From Verrucomicrobiota bacterium (GTDB lineage: Bacteria > Verrucomicrobiota > Verrucomicrobiia > Limisphaerales > BJHT01), in NCBI GenBank assembly GCA_014193395.1, contig BJHT01000015.1, positions 1 to 49,122 of the forward strand: 49,122 nucleotides of DNA. The letters run 5' to 3'. Each line of letters begins with the position of its first letter. Positions within the stretch are counted from its first letter, which is position 1. Shown here one piece after another: positions 8,767-16,777 of the stretch. The translations under genes and the position numbers were made by a program. The notes under the pieces were generated by a model. That model searched no databases. It was not told where the DNA came from and saw only the letters and a program-made list of their open reading frames with translations.

Positions 8767-10797
8767 TCACTCCTGCCCCGCCTTCAACTCCCACTGCTCA
8801 CCAAAAAATCCCGCCGCCGCGATGCCGCCCGGCAGCCGCGCCGTCACGGGCTGGCTGATGTCCACCACGGTCCAGTCCGGCAGCTTCGCGATCTGCCGCG
8901 CGTTGTTGAGATAATCGTATTCGCGGAACGTGAAGCCGCTGTTGAGCACGACGTATTTCTTCGGGTTCAGCGGATTCGGATACACCAGCACCGCGACGTG
9001 CGTGCCCGCGCTGAAGCTCTTCGCACCGGCCTTCACGCTCTCCGCGTCCCACTTGATCGGCAGCTTGTCAGCGATGCGCTTGAGCACCTGGTTGCTCGCC
9101 GGATCGCCCCAGAGCACAAGGTTGTGCGCCGCGATGTCGGCATCCGTCACCTTCGTGTCGTCGAGCACGCGCGCCTCGCCGCGATACTGCCGCCGCCAGT
9201 GATCGATCGCATGCGCCTGTTCGGCGGCGACCCATTTGCCGGCCTTCTCGTTCAACGGCTGGCCCGTCGGACGCACCATCACAAAACTGTCCATGAACGC
9301 GTCATCAATCGGCCCCTGCAAACCGTGGCGCTTGCGCAGACTGCCGTCATCCGCGCTCGCTGCGACTTCCCAGCCCGCCGCGCCTTTGCGGAAATGCACC
9401 GTCCACGAGCGGTCCGTCTCGGCCGGGGGCGCGTCGAGCTTTTTGCCGTCGAGGATGACCTGCGCCTTCTTGTTCGGCGGAAACGGATAGCGCCCCGGCG
9501 GAATCGCCAGCGTCAGCGCAGTCACATTCTTCGTCGCCACCTTGAAGCTGTCGTTCTCGTTGTCGATGTCCGCGTCCACTCGGGCGCGCTCCCAGTGCTC
9601 CGCCATGCCGTCCACCGTGACCCAATGCGAGGTGTTGTAGCGCAGCGTCCACGTCGTGAAGCGCACATGCTCGGGCAGAGGATCGCGGCCCTTGTCGGCG
9701 ATGGCGTCAATGCGGCGGTTGATCTCGACCTTCGCGTCCTTGTGATAGCTGTGGCCGGTCTTGGGGCCGATGATGTGCGTGAGCTTGAGACCCTCGGCGG
9801 CGAGCGCTTTTTCCATGATGTCGGCCGCCTGCTTCTGTTTGTCGGTTTCGCCGCTGTAGGCCACCGTCGGCAGGTTGAAAAAGTTCACCGCGTAATCGGT
9901 GCAGTCGTACATGTGGTACAGCTTTTTTTCGAACCAGGTCGGCTTCACCTCTTCGTTCTGAAACACCTTGAGAAAATCCGGCGTCTCCGAAAAACCCGCC
10001 CCCGGCGCGGCCGCACAGAAGAATCCAGGATAATGCGCCGCGAACTGCCAGCACCCCGCGCCACCCATCGAGAAACCCCGCACCACAATGCGATTGTCAT
10101 CAATCGAATAATTCCTCTTCGCGTGTTCCAGCGCCTCGAACAGATCAATCTCCCCCGCGAATTTGTTCGCGCAGCAATAGCGCCCGTAGAGATGCAGCAC
10201 CAGCGCGCCCGGCGGCGTGAACTCACCCGGCGACTTCGAGCGCCCGTCGATGAAACTCAGTTCGCTCAAGGTTTCGCCACGCCCGTGAATCCAGAAATCC
10301 AACCGCGCCGGCCGGGCCGCACCGGTCGCGTAGCCAGCCGGAATCACCAGCCCATACGGCTGCACCGAGCCGTCGATTTTCGAGAGATACCCGCGCACCA
10401 CCAGACCCGTCTGCGTGGTCCACGGTGCCTTTCCCTCGCGCAATGCCAGCGCCCGCTCACCGCCAACCTTCAGCAGATTGCGCCCGGCGGCGACCTCATT
10501 GGTCTTGAAGAACTCGTCATACTTCAGCGCCCACTCCACGCCTTTGTGATACACCTGCACGTCCGGCAGCAAATCGAGCAGCGCCGGCTTCCCCTTCAGC
10601 GAATTGCGCAGCCCCTCGATCTCCTTGCCCAGAGCCGCGACGCCCTGCTCCAACTCGGCCCGGTCGGATTCGGCGATCTTCACGCCCGGCGGCGGCACGC
10701 GACGGACCTTGTCGGCGAGATTGTCACCGGGACCGTCGGCGCGCAGTCCGAAGGAACCCAACAGAAGCAGGGACGAAAGCAGCAAAGTGGTTTTCAT
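8767..10797 (-). CDS. Secreted alpha/beta hydrolase, prolyl-oligopeptidase/esterase-like
   Basis: A 676-aa exported protein with signal peptide MKTTLLLSSLLLLGSFGLRA (start ATG at 10797; a longer in-frame start at 10839 only adds residues before the signal). A central hydrolase domain holds the nucleophile elbow GFSMGG with Ser243, a likely acid Asp319 in SGETD and a likely base His349 in TGHSYH, spaced as in the alpha/beta hydrolase fold. HGRGE at 171-175 fits the oxyanion region. A long C-terminal part (about 370-676) contains beta-rich sequence like that of esterases acting on plant or algal material. It is transcribed alone, convergent with the DUF1501 gene. Peptidase versus carbohydrate-esterase activity cannot be decided here. 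Confidence 0.8.
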   Translation of the reverse strand: MKTTLLLSSLLLLGSFGLRADGPGDNLADKVRRVPPPGVKIAESDRAELEQGVAALGKEIEGLRNSLKGKPALLDLLPDVQVYHKGVEWALKYDEFFKTNEVAAGRNLLKVGGERALALREGKAPWTTQTGLVVRGYLSKIDGSVQPYGLVIPAGYATGAARPARLDFWIHGRGETLSELSFIDGRSKSPGEFTPPGALVLHLYGRYCCANKFAGEIDLFEALEHAKRNYSIDDNRIVVRGFSMGGAGCWQFAAHYPGFFCAAAPGAGFSETPDFLKVFQNEEVKPTWFEKKLYHMYDCTDYAVNFFNLPTVAYSGETDKQKQAADIMEKALAAEGLKLTHIIGPKTGHSYHKDAKVEINRRIDAIADKGRDPLPEHVRFTTWTLRYNTSHWVTVDGMAEHWERARVDADIDNENDSFKVATKNVTALTLAIPPGRYPFPPNKKAQVILDGKKLDAPPAETDRSWTVHFRKGAAGWEVAASADDGSLRKRHGLQGPIDDAFMDSFVMVRPTGQPLNEKAGKWVAAEQAHAIDHWRRQYRGEARVLDDTKVTDADIAAHNLVLWGDPASNQVLKRIADKLPIKWDAESVKAGAKSFSAGTHVAVLVYPNPLNPKKYVVLNSGFTFREYDYLNNARQIAKLPDWTVVDISQPVTARLPGGIAAAGFFGEQWELKAGQE

Positions 10798-11231
10798 AAA
10801 AATGGACGTTGAAGGGGCGACGATACCGGCCCCCACCAAGCGGGGAAGGCTTTTGTTGGCGGATGAATGCCATCGGCAGCGCGGCCGGCCCGACCGCGCG
10901 TGTCAATTGCGGGGGATGACGTTGGCAGCCTCTATCCCCCATATAAAATCAATCGCCAAAATGAGTGTCCGGTATTTGCGATGAACACCGCCCGAAAACC
11001 GGTCAAGCCAACCACTGGCAGCTAAAAACCAAAAAATTATCATCGTCACTCGCCTCCCCCCGTTTGTCTGCAAAATGGGGTGGGGCTTGCTCCTGCTACG
11101 CATCCACATCGGCGACGAGAGTTCTCCAAGAACCTCACACCCATTCAGAGTCATCCGCCTCTCACCCCCCCATCTGTGGTCGCCCTGAATCTGCGGGAGG
11201 TTCCTGTTTGCTGGATCGCCGCGCCACCACC
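10798..11231. other. Intergenic region with one copy of a 31-bp dispersed repeat
   Basis: This 434-bp gap lies between the start of the hydrolase gene and the stop of the zinc-ribbon gene, both on the minus strand. The only recognisable item is the dispersed repeat at 11168-11198. An AT-rich patch (about 10930-10970) could hold a promoter for the hydrolase, but I cannot assign boxes with confidence. Confidence 0.5.
11168..11198 (+). repeat. 31-bp dispersed repeat, copy 1
   Basis: This is identical to 13738-13768 and in the same orientation. It begins CCCCATCTGTGG, ends ATCTGCGGGA, and so contains the direct sub-repeat ATCTGYGG. The two copies bracket the zinc-ribbon/SPFH gene pair. Confidence 0.85.
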
Positions 11232-12329
11232 TCACCGCGACAACGCCACTCCCACTCCGATCAGCCCCAGCACGAACAACACCAGCAGTAGTATCTTCAC
11301 CCAACTCTTCGGATACTCCCCCGCAATCGCGCCCGTATAACCATTGATGACCACTTGGAAGGCGCGCGCACCGTAGTTATAGGATAGCAGCCATACCGGC
11401 ACTAAGATGTGCTTGAAGGTCTGTCCCGAGTAATCCGCCGTGACCTCCAGGTTCCGGTGCGTATCTCCCGGCACCTGGCGCGCACACATGGCCTGTAGCT
11501 TCTCATCCATGATTTCCCGTGACTTCTGCGCCGCCGCCACCAGGTCAATCTGATACCGCTCGACCACCCAGCCGGAAAGATACCCCACATCGTAAGGTGC
11601 TAATTCCTTCGTAGGAAACGGCTCGATCCGGCGCAGCTTGTCGAGACTCACCCCCTTGGAAGCCGGCACCAGTTCATCATCAAAAAAATGATCGAGTGAC
11701 CCCGAGCTATACTGCCATCGAATTTTCTGCACCTGCCGCGAGCGCGTTTCTCCATTGCTGTCCCGGTAAGTCTCCGTCTCGTAATAATAGTAGCCCGACT
11801 CCGCCGTCCAGTCGGCGTGGACCTGTGCATCGAAAGTCCAATACGGCAGGTACACCCCATGCACCGTGTCCGTCATCGCGGAGTTCTTGAGCTTGTTCGG
11901 CGCGAACCACCGCTTGCCATACCATTGCCGGATCGTATCCCGCACCTGCGTTTCACTCAGTTTGAAAGGCAAGACACTCTCAGGCCGAAACGCCTCCTTG
12001 ATCTCTTGATACGCCACCAATGCCGACGACCCGCAGAAGTCACACCGTTTCCCCACATGCTTGGGATCAAACACCGATATCGCCTGACAACTCTGACACT
12101 TGACCGTCGTCTTCTCCCCCTGCCATCCGCGTTGCTCGTCGGGAATCTTCCGCAACGCCGACACCAAGTCATGCTCCTGAATCGTTCCGCCGACCTCTCC
12201 ACCCTCGATCTTCGCGGGCGACACCGCCCCGCAATAAGCACAGACCAGCGCCTGCTTGGCGGGCGTCCACACCGCCTCCCCGCCGCACGTCGGGCACGAG
12301 AACTTCTGCCGCGCTGTCGCTTCGGCCAT
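11232..12329 (-). CDS. Double zinc-ribbon membrane-anchored protein, YdjG-like
   Basis: The 365-aa product has two N-terminal zinc ribbons (C12/C15 with C30/C33, and C78/C81 with C96/C99), a long middle domain rich in aromatic residues and a single C-terminal membrane span (about 345-362). Proteins of this layout are often labelled TFIIB-type or PriA-like zinc-finger proteins. In Bacillus subtilis such a protein (YdjG) is encoded next to the SPFH protein YdjI and PspA. Here it starts 3 nt after the SPFH gene stop on the same strand, so the two are almost surely cotranscribed. No PspA gene is visible. A role in membrane-stress response is inference from that parallel. Confidence 0.75.
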   Translation of the reverse strand: MAEATARQKFSCPTCGGEAVWTPAKQALVCAYCGAVSPAKIEGGEVGGTIQEHDLVSALRKIPDEQRGWQGEKTTVKCQSCQAISVFDPKHVGKRCDFCGSSALVAYQEIKEAFRPESVLPFKLSETQVRDTIRQWYGKRWFAPNKLKNSAMTDTVHGVYLPYWTFDAQVHADWTAESGYYYYETETYRDSNGETRSRQVQKIRWQYSSGSLDHFFDDELVPASKGVSLDKLRRIEPFPTKELAPYDVGYLSGWVVERYQIDLVAAAQKSREIMDEKLQAMCARQVPGDTHRNLEVTADYSGQTFKHILVPVWLLSYNYGARAFQVVINGYTGAIAGEYPKSWVKILLLVLFVLGLIGVGVALSR

Positions 12330-12332
12330 AGC

Positions 12333-13439
12333 CTAGCTCTTCAGAAACTCATCCAACGCCACGCGTGTGATCCGATACGCCGCCCCAATCTTCTTCGCCT
12401 TGAGCGAGCCATCAGTGATGCTCGACATCACATCCGCCTCCGTCACTCCGAGCGCTTTCGCCACATCCGCCGGACTCATTAGCTCCGGCAGCGCCCCTGC
12501 CGCCCCCGCCGTCATCGGTGGCGGCGCACCCGCCGCGGTCCCGAGCACCGGCGGCGTGCCCCCGGCCGGCGGCGTTGCCTGCGAGCCGAGCAATCCGCCC
12601 TGCTGTTGCATCATCTGTTGCGCCATCGCCATGCCCACGGCCATTTCCGCCGCCATCCCGCCCGAGCCGCCGCCCTTCTCCATGCCCTGCGCCATCTGGA
12701 ATTTCACATAGTCATTCAAGTTCCCCACCGCAGCCATGCTCGAACGCTTGTCAATCGCCGCCTCTACCTCCGGCGGCACCGACACATTCTCCAGCACGAA
12801 ACTCTTCATCTCGATGCCATACTTGCTGGTGAGAATGGGATTGATGATCGGCAGCAACGCCTCGCCCAAATCCATGTACCGCGTCGCGACATCCAGCACC
12901 GGAATGCGCGCCGTCGCCAACGCATCACTGAACACACTCACCAACCGCGACCGCATCGTGTCCGCAAACTCATCCAGCCGGAAATGCTCATCCGTTCCGG
13001 CGACCTCTTTCAAAAACAGCTTCGGCTCCACGATCTTGAAATCATAAGTGCCAAATGCCCGCACCCGCACGATGCCAAAGTCCTGGTCCCGCATCATGAT
13101 CGGGTTCGACGTACCCCATTTGTTCCCCGTGAACAACCGCGTCGTGACGAAGTAAACGTCCGCCTTGAATGGCGACTCGAAGCCATACTTCCAGCCCTTG
13201 AGCGTGCTTAGCACCGGGATGTTATCCGTCACCAGCGTGTGCTTGCCGGGGCCGAACGTGTCACCGAACTGCCCCAGATACATGAACTGCACCACCTGCG
13301 ACTCACGCACGATCAACTGCGCCCCTCGCTTGATCTCCTTGTCCTCGTCCGGGTACCGATACGACAGCGTGTCCCGCGAATCGTCGTCCCACTGAATGAT
13401 CTCGAGCAACTGACCTTTGATGAAATCCATTAAGCCCAT
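12333..13439 (-). CDS. SPFH-domain protein with C-terminal excisionase-like helix-turn-helix
   Basis: A 368-aa protein. Residues about 20-215 form an SPFH/band-7 domain of the YdjI (virion-core-like) group. Residues 230-320 are low complexity, rich in Met, Gln, Gly, Pro and Ala. The last 48 residues read as a small DNA-binding-type domain: SPADVAKALGVTEADV, then a turn, then KKIGAAYRITRVALDEFL, the pattern of MerR/excisionase helix-turn-helix domains. YdjI-type proteins normally end in a zinc ribbon or a plain tail, so this ending is noteworthy. In some membrane-scaffold proteins such modules bind protein, not DNA. It starts at the ATG at 13439 and leads the two-gene operon with the zinc-ribbon gene. 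Confidence 0.82.
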   Translation of the reverse strand: MGLMDFIKGQLLEIIQWDDDSRDTLSYRYPDEDKEIKRGAQLIVRESQVVQFMYLGQFGDTFGPGKHTLVTDNIPVLSTLKGWKYGFESPFKADVYFVTTRLFTGNKWGTSNPIMMRDQDFGIVRVRAFGTYDFKIVEPKLFLKEVAGTDEHFRLDEFADTMRSRLVSVFSDALATARIPVLDVATRYMDLGEALLPIINPILTSKYGIEMKSFVLENVSVPPEVEAAIDKRSSMAAVGNLNDYVKFQMAQGMEKGGGSGGMAAEMAVGMAMAQQMMQQQGGLLGSQATPPAGGTPPVLGTAAGAPPPMTAGAAGALPELMSPADVAKALGVTEADVMSSITDGSLKAKKIGAAYRITRVALDEFLKS

Positions 13440-13520
13440 AAGTGTTTTTGGTTGAAGTTTGGCTGACTATCCGACGCGTCCGCTCCGTTGTCCAACCCAA
13501 ACCCGCCGCCTCCCAATCCC

Positions 13521-13553
13521 TGTAGGAGACGACGTGAGGAGACTCTGACCTCC
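13521..13553 (+). repeat. Single arm of the TGTAGGAG foldback family
   Basis: It reads TGTAGGAG, a variable middle, then GAGACTC and ACCTCC, matching the left arm of the inverted repeat at 37262-37439 with about seven differences. No inverted partner was found nearby, so this is a solo or decayed copy. Confidence 0.6.
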
Positions 13554-13737
13554 CTTTTCCCAACCACTCCCCGCACTCACGAAAACGTGCCGCCAGCCCG
13601 GAGCGCCGAACTCCCGTCCGGCGCGCCCCACCCACCCCCACACGCCGATTTGGAAATTGACGCTCCGCTGGACCCGCACCCCAGGAGTGCCGGCGCCCGC
13701 CTCACGCCCAGCCTCCACCGCAACCATCCCCCCAATT

Positions 13738-13768
13738 CCCCATCTGTGGTCGCCCTGAATCTGCGGGA
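13738..13768 (+). repeat. 31-bp dispersed repeat, copy 2
   Basis: This is identical and in direct orientation to 11168-11198. It lies about 300 bp upstream of the SPFH gene start, so the two copies flank that operon. Confidence 0.85.
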
Positions 13769-14136
13769 ATCCCCTCATAGACCCCGGTTCCATCGTGCAT
13801 CCGAATTCCAGGGAAGTGTACCTTCACCGCTCGGTCACGGCTTCATTTTTACGCACCAACATTCTCAGAATGTCCCTCCGCCATCTGGTTGCATCCTCTT
13901 TCGTCACGGTGGACAAATCTAGCCAGCGCCAAGGTCCACCCCGACCAGCCAAACTCACTTTCACCGCCAAAAAACGGCGCACTCAGCGGCATCGCTGCGC
14001 CGCCGAGCACCCATTCATCCGGCTTTCGCGAGCGTCGATTCCCCAACTTCGCCGCCGCCATCGCCCCGTGCATGAATCCCTTTCACGCCTGCCGTGAATT
14101 CTTAGCTACGCTCCGCACGCATCAGCTTCGCGGGTC

Positions 14137-14152
14137 TGGCACGCCCGCCGCT
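14137..14152 (+). promoter_or_regulatory. Possible sigma-54 (-24/-12) promoter
   Basis: TGGCACGCCCGCCGCT has a perfect TGGCACG -24 half and keeps the invariant GC of the -12 half at the right spacing, but has CC where TT is usual. It lies about 76 bp before the binding-protein start. Sigma-54 control is common for nitrogen-uptake genes. It is a single by-eye match in GC-rich DNA, so weak. Confidence 0.25.
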
Positions 14153-14227
14153 GAGAGGGAAGTTGCCCGCAGGCCGCTGGGTAACTACCTCGGCACCGGC
14201 ATCGAACTAAGTGCCAACACTATCTTA

Positions 14228-15520
14228 ATGAAATCGCTCTCTACCAACAAACCTCAGTCACTCACCCGCCGTAGCTTCGTGCGCAACTCCAGCAAGGCGC
14301 TCGGCCTGGCTTCTCTCTTTGGTGGCCTGCCCCGCGGTTGGGTCGGCGGCGCTTATGCCGGCGACGGCCCCGAAGTCTCCCAGCTCCGCTGCGGTATCAT
14401 CGCCTTGACCGACTGTTCGCCGTTTGTCATTAGTGCGGAGAAGGGGTTCTTCAAGAAATACGGCCTCGACGTGACCATCGCCAAAGGTGCGAACTGGGCG
14501 GCCATCCGCGACGCTCTTTCGTCGGGTGACAATCAATTCACCCACATGCTCATCGGCATGCCCCTCGCCAGCACGATGGGCCTGCTCGGCGCGCCCAAAA
14601 AGCCGATGGTCATCCCTTGGCTGCTCAATCGCAACGGTCAGGCCATCACCCTCAAGTCCGACCTCAAGGGCAAGGTCGGCGCAGACCCGAAGGCGCTGAA
14701 ACCTTTTGTCGAGAAGGCCAAAAAGCTCGGCGAACAAATGAGTTTCGCCATGACCTTCCCGCCCGGCACCCATGCCATGTGGATGCGCTACTACCTTGCC
14801 GCCGGTGGCATCAATCCCGACAAAGATATCTCTCTCATCACTGTCCCGCCTCCGCAAATGGTCGCCAACATGCGCATCGGCAAGATGGACGGCTACTGTG
14901 TCGGCGAACCGTGGAACGCCCGCGCCATCGCCGACAAGATAGGTTTCACCTCCGTCACCACGCAGGACATCTGGAAGGATCACCCGGAGAAGGTCTGCGC
15001 CTTCACCGCCGAGTTCGCCGAGAAGAATCCCAAGACCATCAAAGCAGTACTCAAAGGCCTGCACGAAGCCAGCGTGTGGCTTGATGACATGGGCAACCGG
15101 CCCGAGCAATGTGCCATCGTGAGCAAGCCCAACTACATCAACTGCGACAAGGAGGTCATCTTGGGACGCCTCCTCGGCAAACTCAACTACGGTGACGGCC
15201 GGCCCCCGGTGACTGATGAGTTCCCCATGCACTTCAGCAAGCGCAACTGCAATTACCCGCAGCCGGCTTTCGCCAAGTGGTGGCTCACCCAGTTCCGTCG
15301 CTGGGGCATGGTCTCCACCGCGCCGGACTACGCTGGCGTCGCAAAGCAAGTCATGCGGGGAGACATATACGCCGAAGCCATGAAAGAACTCGGCGTCACC
15401 GACCGCACTCAGGATGACACCGGCTGGGAAATGTTCGACGGCGTGAAATTCGATCCGAAGGGAGACCTTGAGGGGTACGCGAAAGGGTTTGCCGTGAACA
15501 GCGTGAAGGAGGGGAATTAG
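14228..15520 (+). CDS. nrtA: Tat-exported nitrate/bicarbonate-type ABC substrate-binding protein (NrtA/CmpA family)
   Basis: A 430-aa solute-binding protein of the NrtA/CmpA group. I place the start at the ATG 14228, which gives a twin-arginine signal (LTRRSFVRNSSKALGLASLF, residues 12-31). The mature protein begins near the family pattern LTDCSPFVISAEKGFF and later has DGYCVGEPWN, which recurs in the cytosolic paralogue downstream. It heads an operon with that paralogue, a permease and two ATPases, plus a porin gene downstream. The ligand could be nitrate, nitrite, cyanate or bicarbonate; nitrate is favoured by the sensor-like paralogue and an FNR/Dnr box at the porin. Its TAG stop lies inside a heptad array, so the last codons may have been altered by that insertion. 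Confidence 0.85.
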   Translation: MKSLSTNKPQSLTRRSFVRNSSKALGLASLFGGLPRGWVGGAYAGDGPEVSQLRCGIIALTDCSPFVISAEKGFFKKYGLDVTIAKGANWAAIRDALSSGDNQFTHMLIGMPLASTMGLLGAPKKPMVIPWLLNRNGQAITLKSDLKGKVGADPKALKPFVEKAKKLGEQMSFAMTFPPGTHAMWMRYYLAAGGINPDKDISLITVPPPQMVANMRIGKMDGYCVGEPWNARAIADKIGFTSVTTQDIWKDHPEKVCAFTAEFAEKNPKTIKAVLKGLHEASVWLDDMGNRPEQCAIVSKPNYINCDKEVILGRLLGKLNYGDGRPPVTDEFPMHFSKRNCNYPQPAFAKWWLTQFRRWGMVSTAPDYAGVAKQVMRGDIYAEAMKELGVTDRTQDDTGWEMFDGVKFDPKGDLEGYAKGFAVNSVKEGN

Positions 15521-15654
15521 TAATTAGTGATTAGTAATTAGTCAGACCGGACCCGCCCATGAACGTCTGGCCTACCTTTTCCCCACTTATCACACATTCC
15601 GAATCACAAACAACGCCGCACTCTCTACTAATTACTAATCACTAATTACTAATT
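15515..15654. repeat. Perfect 28-bp inverted repeat of heptads, TTAGTGA type (element B)
   Basis: Positions 15515-15542 and 15627-15654 are perfect reverse complements (28 of 28) around an 84-bp spacer. Each arm is four 7-nt units (AATTAGT twice, GATTAGT, AATTAGT). The left arm contains the stop codon of the upstream binding-protein gene. The spacer has no ORF. The arms are sharply AT-rich against their surroundings. The same heptad recurs at 26889-26924. It could act as a weak transcription barrier, but the long loop and lack of a T-tract argue against a normal terminator. Confidence 0.93.
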
Positions 15655-15677
15655 ACTATTTCACCCCTGCCGCTCCC

Positions 15678-16751
15678 ATGCCACCAGTCACTCACCACAC
15701 GCCACGCCCGCCGCTGCGGATCGGTTTCATGCCGCTCACGGACTGCGCACCCATCGTGATGGCCCATGAGTTGGGGCTGTTCGGAAAGTTCGGCCTACAA
15801 GTTCAGTTGCGGCGCGAGCGCGAGTGGACGGCCCTGCGCGATAAGTTGATCAACGGCGAACTCGATGCCATCCAGGCCCTCGCCACCATGCCCTTTGCCC
15901 TGCAACTCGGTCTCCATTGCGAACCATGCGCATGTGTCACCGGTATGGTCCTCAGCCTGCAGGGCAATGCAATCACTCTTTCCGAGGACCTCCGCCGTCG
16001 TGGCGTGGTGGGCTGTCCCAGCCTGCGGCGGGAAGTATTCCGCACCTTCGGACGCAAGACCCTCGTCTTCGGCGTGCCTTCGGCCACCTCCACTCACACC
16101 TTGCTGCTCCGCCACTGGCTTAAGTCGGCCCAGATCAACCCCGACCACCACGTCCGTATCATTGCGCTCTCACCGTTGGAAATGTATCCGAACCTCAAGC
16201 TCGGCAACCTCGACGGCTATTGCGTGGGCGAACCGTGGAGTTCCCTGGCCGTGGACGCGGGCGTGGGCTTCTGCGTGGCCACCAGTACCGCGCTGGCACC
16301 GCTGCATCCGGAGAAAGTACTGCTGGTGCGCCGCGACTTCGCCGACGAGCGGGCCGACGAGCATGTGAGTCTTATCGCGGCACTCCTCGAATCCTGCCGT
16401 TTCTGCGATGACCGCACCAATTGGGGCGTGTTACGCAGCGTTCTGACTCACCCAAACTACGTCAACGCACCCGTCGAATGCCTCCTCTCCGAACTGGATG
16501 TGCCCGTGGATGCCCGGCCCTCCGTGGTGCGGGCCTTCCACGATCAGACCATTTTCCATCGCTACTACGCCAATGATCCCTCACTCGCCCGGGCGGACTG
16601 GATTATCGGCGAACTCGTCGCTAGCGGCCTCGTCAGCAGCTTCCGCGTCGCCGCCCTCTATGAAGAACTGCGGAAGACCTTCCGCCGCGATCTCTACTGC
16701 GAGGCCTTGGAATTGGTCCCGGACGAAATCCGGCTCGCGGTGAACGACTAA
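15678..16751 (+). CDS. Cytosolic NrtA/NasS-like binding protein
   Basis: The 357-aa product is of the same fold as the upstream binding protein (shared FMPLTDCAPIVMAHELGLF near the N-terminus and DGYCVGEPWSS in the middle), but it has no signal peptide, so it should stay in the cytoplasm. Stand-alone cytosolic members include NasS, a nitrate sensor that works with the RNA-binding antiterminator NasT. The same domain is fused to the ATPase NrtC in cyanobacteria, where it is regulatory. No NasT/ANTAR gene is in the window. I infer a ligand-sensing or transport-gating role within this operon. It starts 23 nt after the element B arm. Confidence 0.8.
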   Translation: MPPVTHHTPRPPLRIGFMPLTDCAPIVMAHELGLFGKFGLQVQLRREREWTALRDKLINGELDAIQALATMPFALQLGLHCEPCACVTGMVLSLQGNAITLSEDLRRRGVVGCPSLRREVFRTFGRKTLVFGVPSATSTHTLLLRHWLKSAQINPDHHVRIIALSPLEMYPNLKLGNLDGYCVGEPWSSLAVDAGVGFCVATSTALAPLHPEKVLLVRRDFADERADEHVSLIAALLESCRFCDDRTNWGVLRSVLTHPNYVNAPVECLLSELDVPVDARPSVVRAFHDQTIFHRYYANDPSLARADWIIGELVASGLVSSFRVAALYEELRKTFRRDLYCEALELVPDEIRLAVND

Positions 16752-16777
16752 GAACACTCGACTCACAACTAACATCC

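Larger units (their letters stand above)
13440..14227. other. Divergent intergenic region, 788 bp, with repeats
   Basis: This gap separates the divergently transcribed SPFH gene and nitrate-type transport operon and must hold both promoters. It contains a lone half-copy of the TGTAGGAG foldback family (13521-13553), the second 31-bp repeat (13738-13768) and a possible sigma-54 site (14137-14152). An open frame continues upstream of the binding-protein gene from 13889, but it lacks a signal peptide or coding character before 14228. Confidence 0.55.

Noticed and set aside
8683..10812. 709-codon plus-strand open frame
   Set aside because: It is antisense to the secreted hydrolase, whose Ser-Asp-His motifs and signal peptide show which strand is real.
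13889..14227. N-terminal extension of the binding protein
   Set aside because: The upstream frame has no signal peptide, crosses the likely promoter region, and the ATG at 14228 gives a proper Tat signal.
15515..15654. Rho-independent terminator
   Set aside because: The stem is AT-rich with an 84-nt loop and no T-tract, and operon genes continue downstream.
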